Shown here piece after piece: positions 5,584 through 5,674 of a DNA stretch of 5,674 nucleotides. This DNA comes from Thermoplasmatales archaeon. Lineage in GTDB: Archaea > Thermoplasmatota > Thermoplasmata > Thermoplasmatales > GCA-001856825. How positions within the stretch are numbered: position 1 is the first letter of the stretch; each line of letters opens with the position of its first letter. Location of the stretch: the NCBI GenBank assembly GCA_014874235.1, contig JACWAC010000085.1, forward strand, positions 1-5,674. Direction: 5' to 3'. A program made the position numbers and the translations under genes. The notes under the pieces are model-generated. The model did not search any database. It had not been told where the DNA came from and saw only the letters and a program-made list of their open reading frames with translations.

Positions 5584-5674
5584 CTAGTTTGAATCCTTCG
5601 CTTGCAAATCTGTGGACGGACTTTGCACACTTCCAGAATCCTTTGGAATGGCTCTAAGCTTTCTGGTGTCCCTG
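5584..5674 (-). CDS. Possible C-terminal tail of a convergent gene, 5' part beyond the window
   Basis: One minus-strand frame is open from the right edge to a TAG at 5586-5584 and encodes a hydrophilic tail of about 29 residues, beginning RDTRKLRAIPKDSGSVQ. Arginine codons are AGA/AGG, as in the confident genes, and an oligo-T tract follows the stop at a natural distance. The stretch is far too short to name a family, and an open frame of this length can occur by chance. Another minus-strand frame is also open here but continues into the kinase gene and looks like its shadow. Confidence 0.35.
   Translation of the reverse strand, partial: RDTRKLRAIPKDSGSVQSPSTDLQAKDSN

Noticed and set aside
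1..5674. tRNA, rRNA, CRISPR array or insertion sequence
   Set aside because: I saw no regularly spaced direct repeats, terminal inverted repeats with a transposase, or tRNA-like T-loop/anticodon patterns in the few intergenic stretches.

Overview
The window looks archaeal, most likely a member of the Thermoplasmatales or a close relative. This is inferred from style, not from a marker gene. First genes of transcription units have a TATA-like box about 25-35 bases before the start codon and no Shine-Dalgarno site, which is the leaderless arrangement. A gene inside an operon has a strong Shine-Dalgarno site. Arginine is mostly AGA/AGG. The exported protein has a simple signal peptide and many N-glycosylation sequons. 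No RNA gene, insertion sequence or CRISPR array was seen.

Layout. (1) Positions 1-1774, minus strand: a two-gene operon. An exported, C-terminally anchored phosphoesterase (phospholipase C / acid phosphatase family, 350-1774) is followed one base later by a multi-pass membrane protein that runs off the left edge (1-348). (2) 1775-1989: non-coding DNA with the phosphoesterase promoter and a small inverted repeat. (3) 1990-2505, minus strand: a short in-frame chimera. About 27 residues of an aldehyde dehydrogenase N-terminus are joined to the C-terminal domain of an iron-containing alcohol dehydrogenase. It looks like the scar of a deletion between two neighbouring genes. (4) 2506-2645: a divergent promoter region with a 25-bp dyad. 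(5) 2646-5572, plus strand: a two-gene operon of a sphingosine-1-phosphate-lyase-type PLP enzyme and an FGGY carbohydrate kinase. (6) 5573-5674: probably the C-terminal tail of a convergent minus-strand gene, with its oligo-T terminator inside the last kinase codons.

How the genes may work together. The kinase and lyase suggest a phosphorylate-then-cleave route. The kinase would phosphorylate a small hydroxylated, possibly amino-bearing, substrate. The lyase would break a C-C bond to give phosphoethanolamine (or an analogue) and an aldehyde. The divergent aldehyde and alcohol dehydrogenase remnants could once have processed that aldehyde. Archaea are not known to make sphingolipids, so the substrate is the main open question. 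The family assignments are secure; the pathway is inference.
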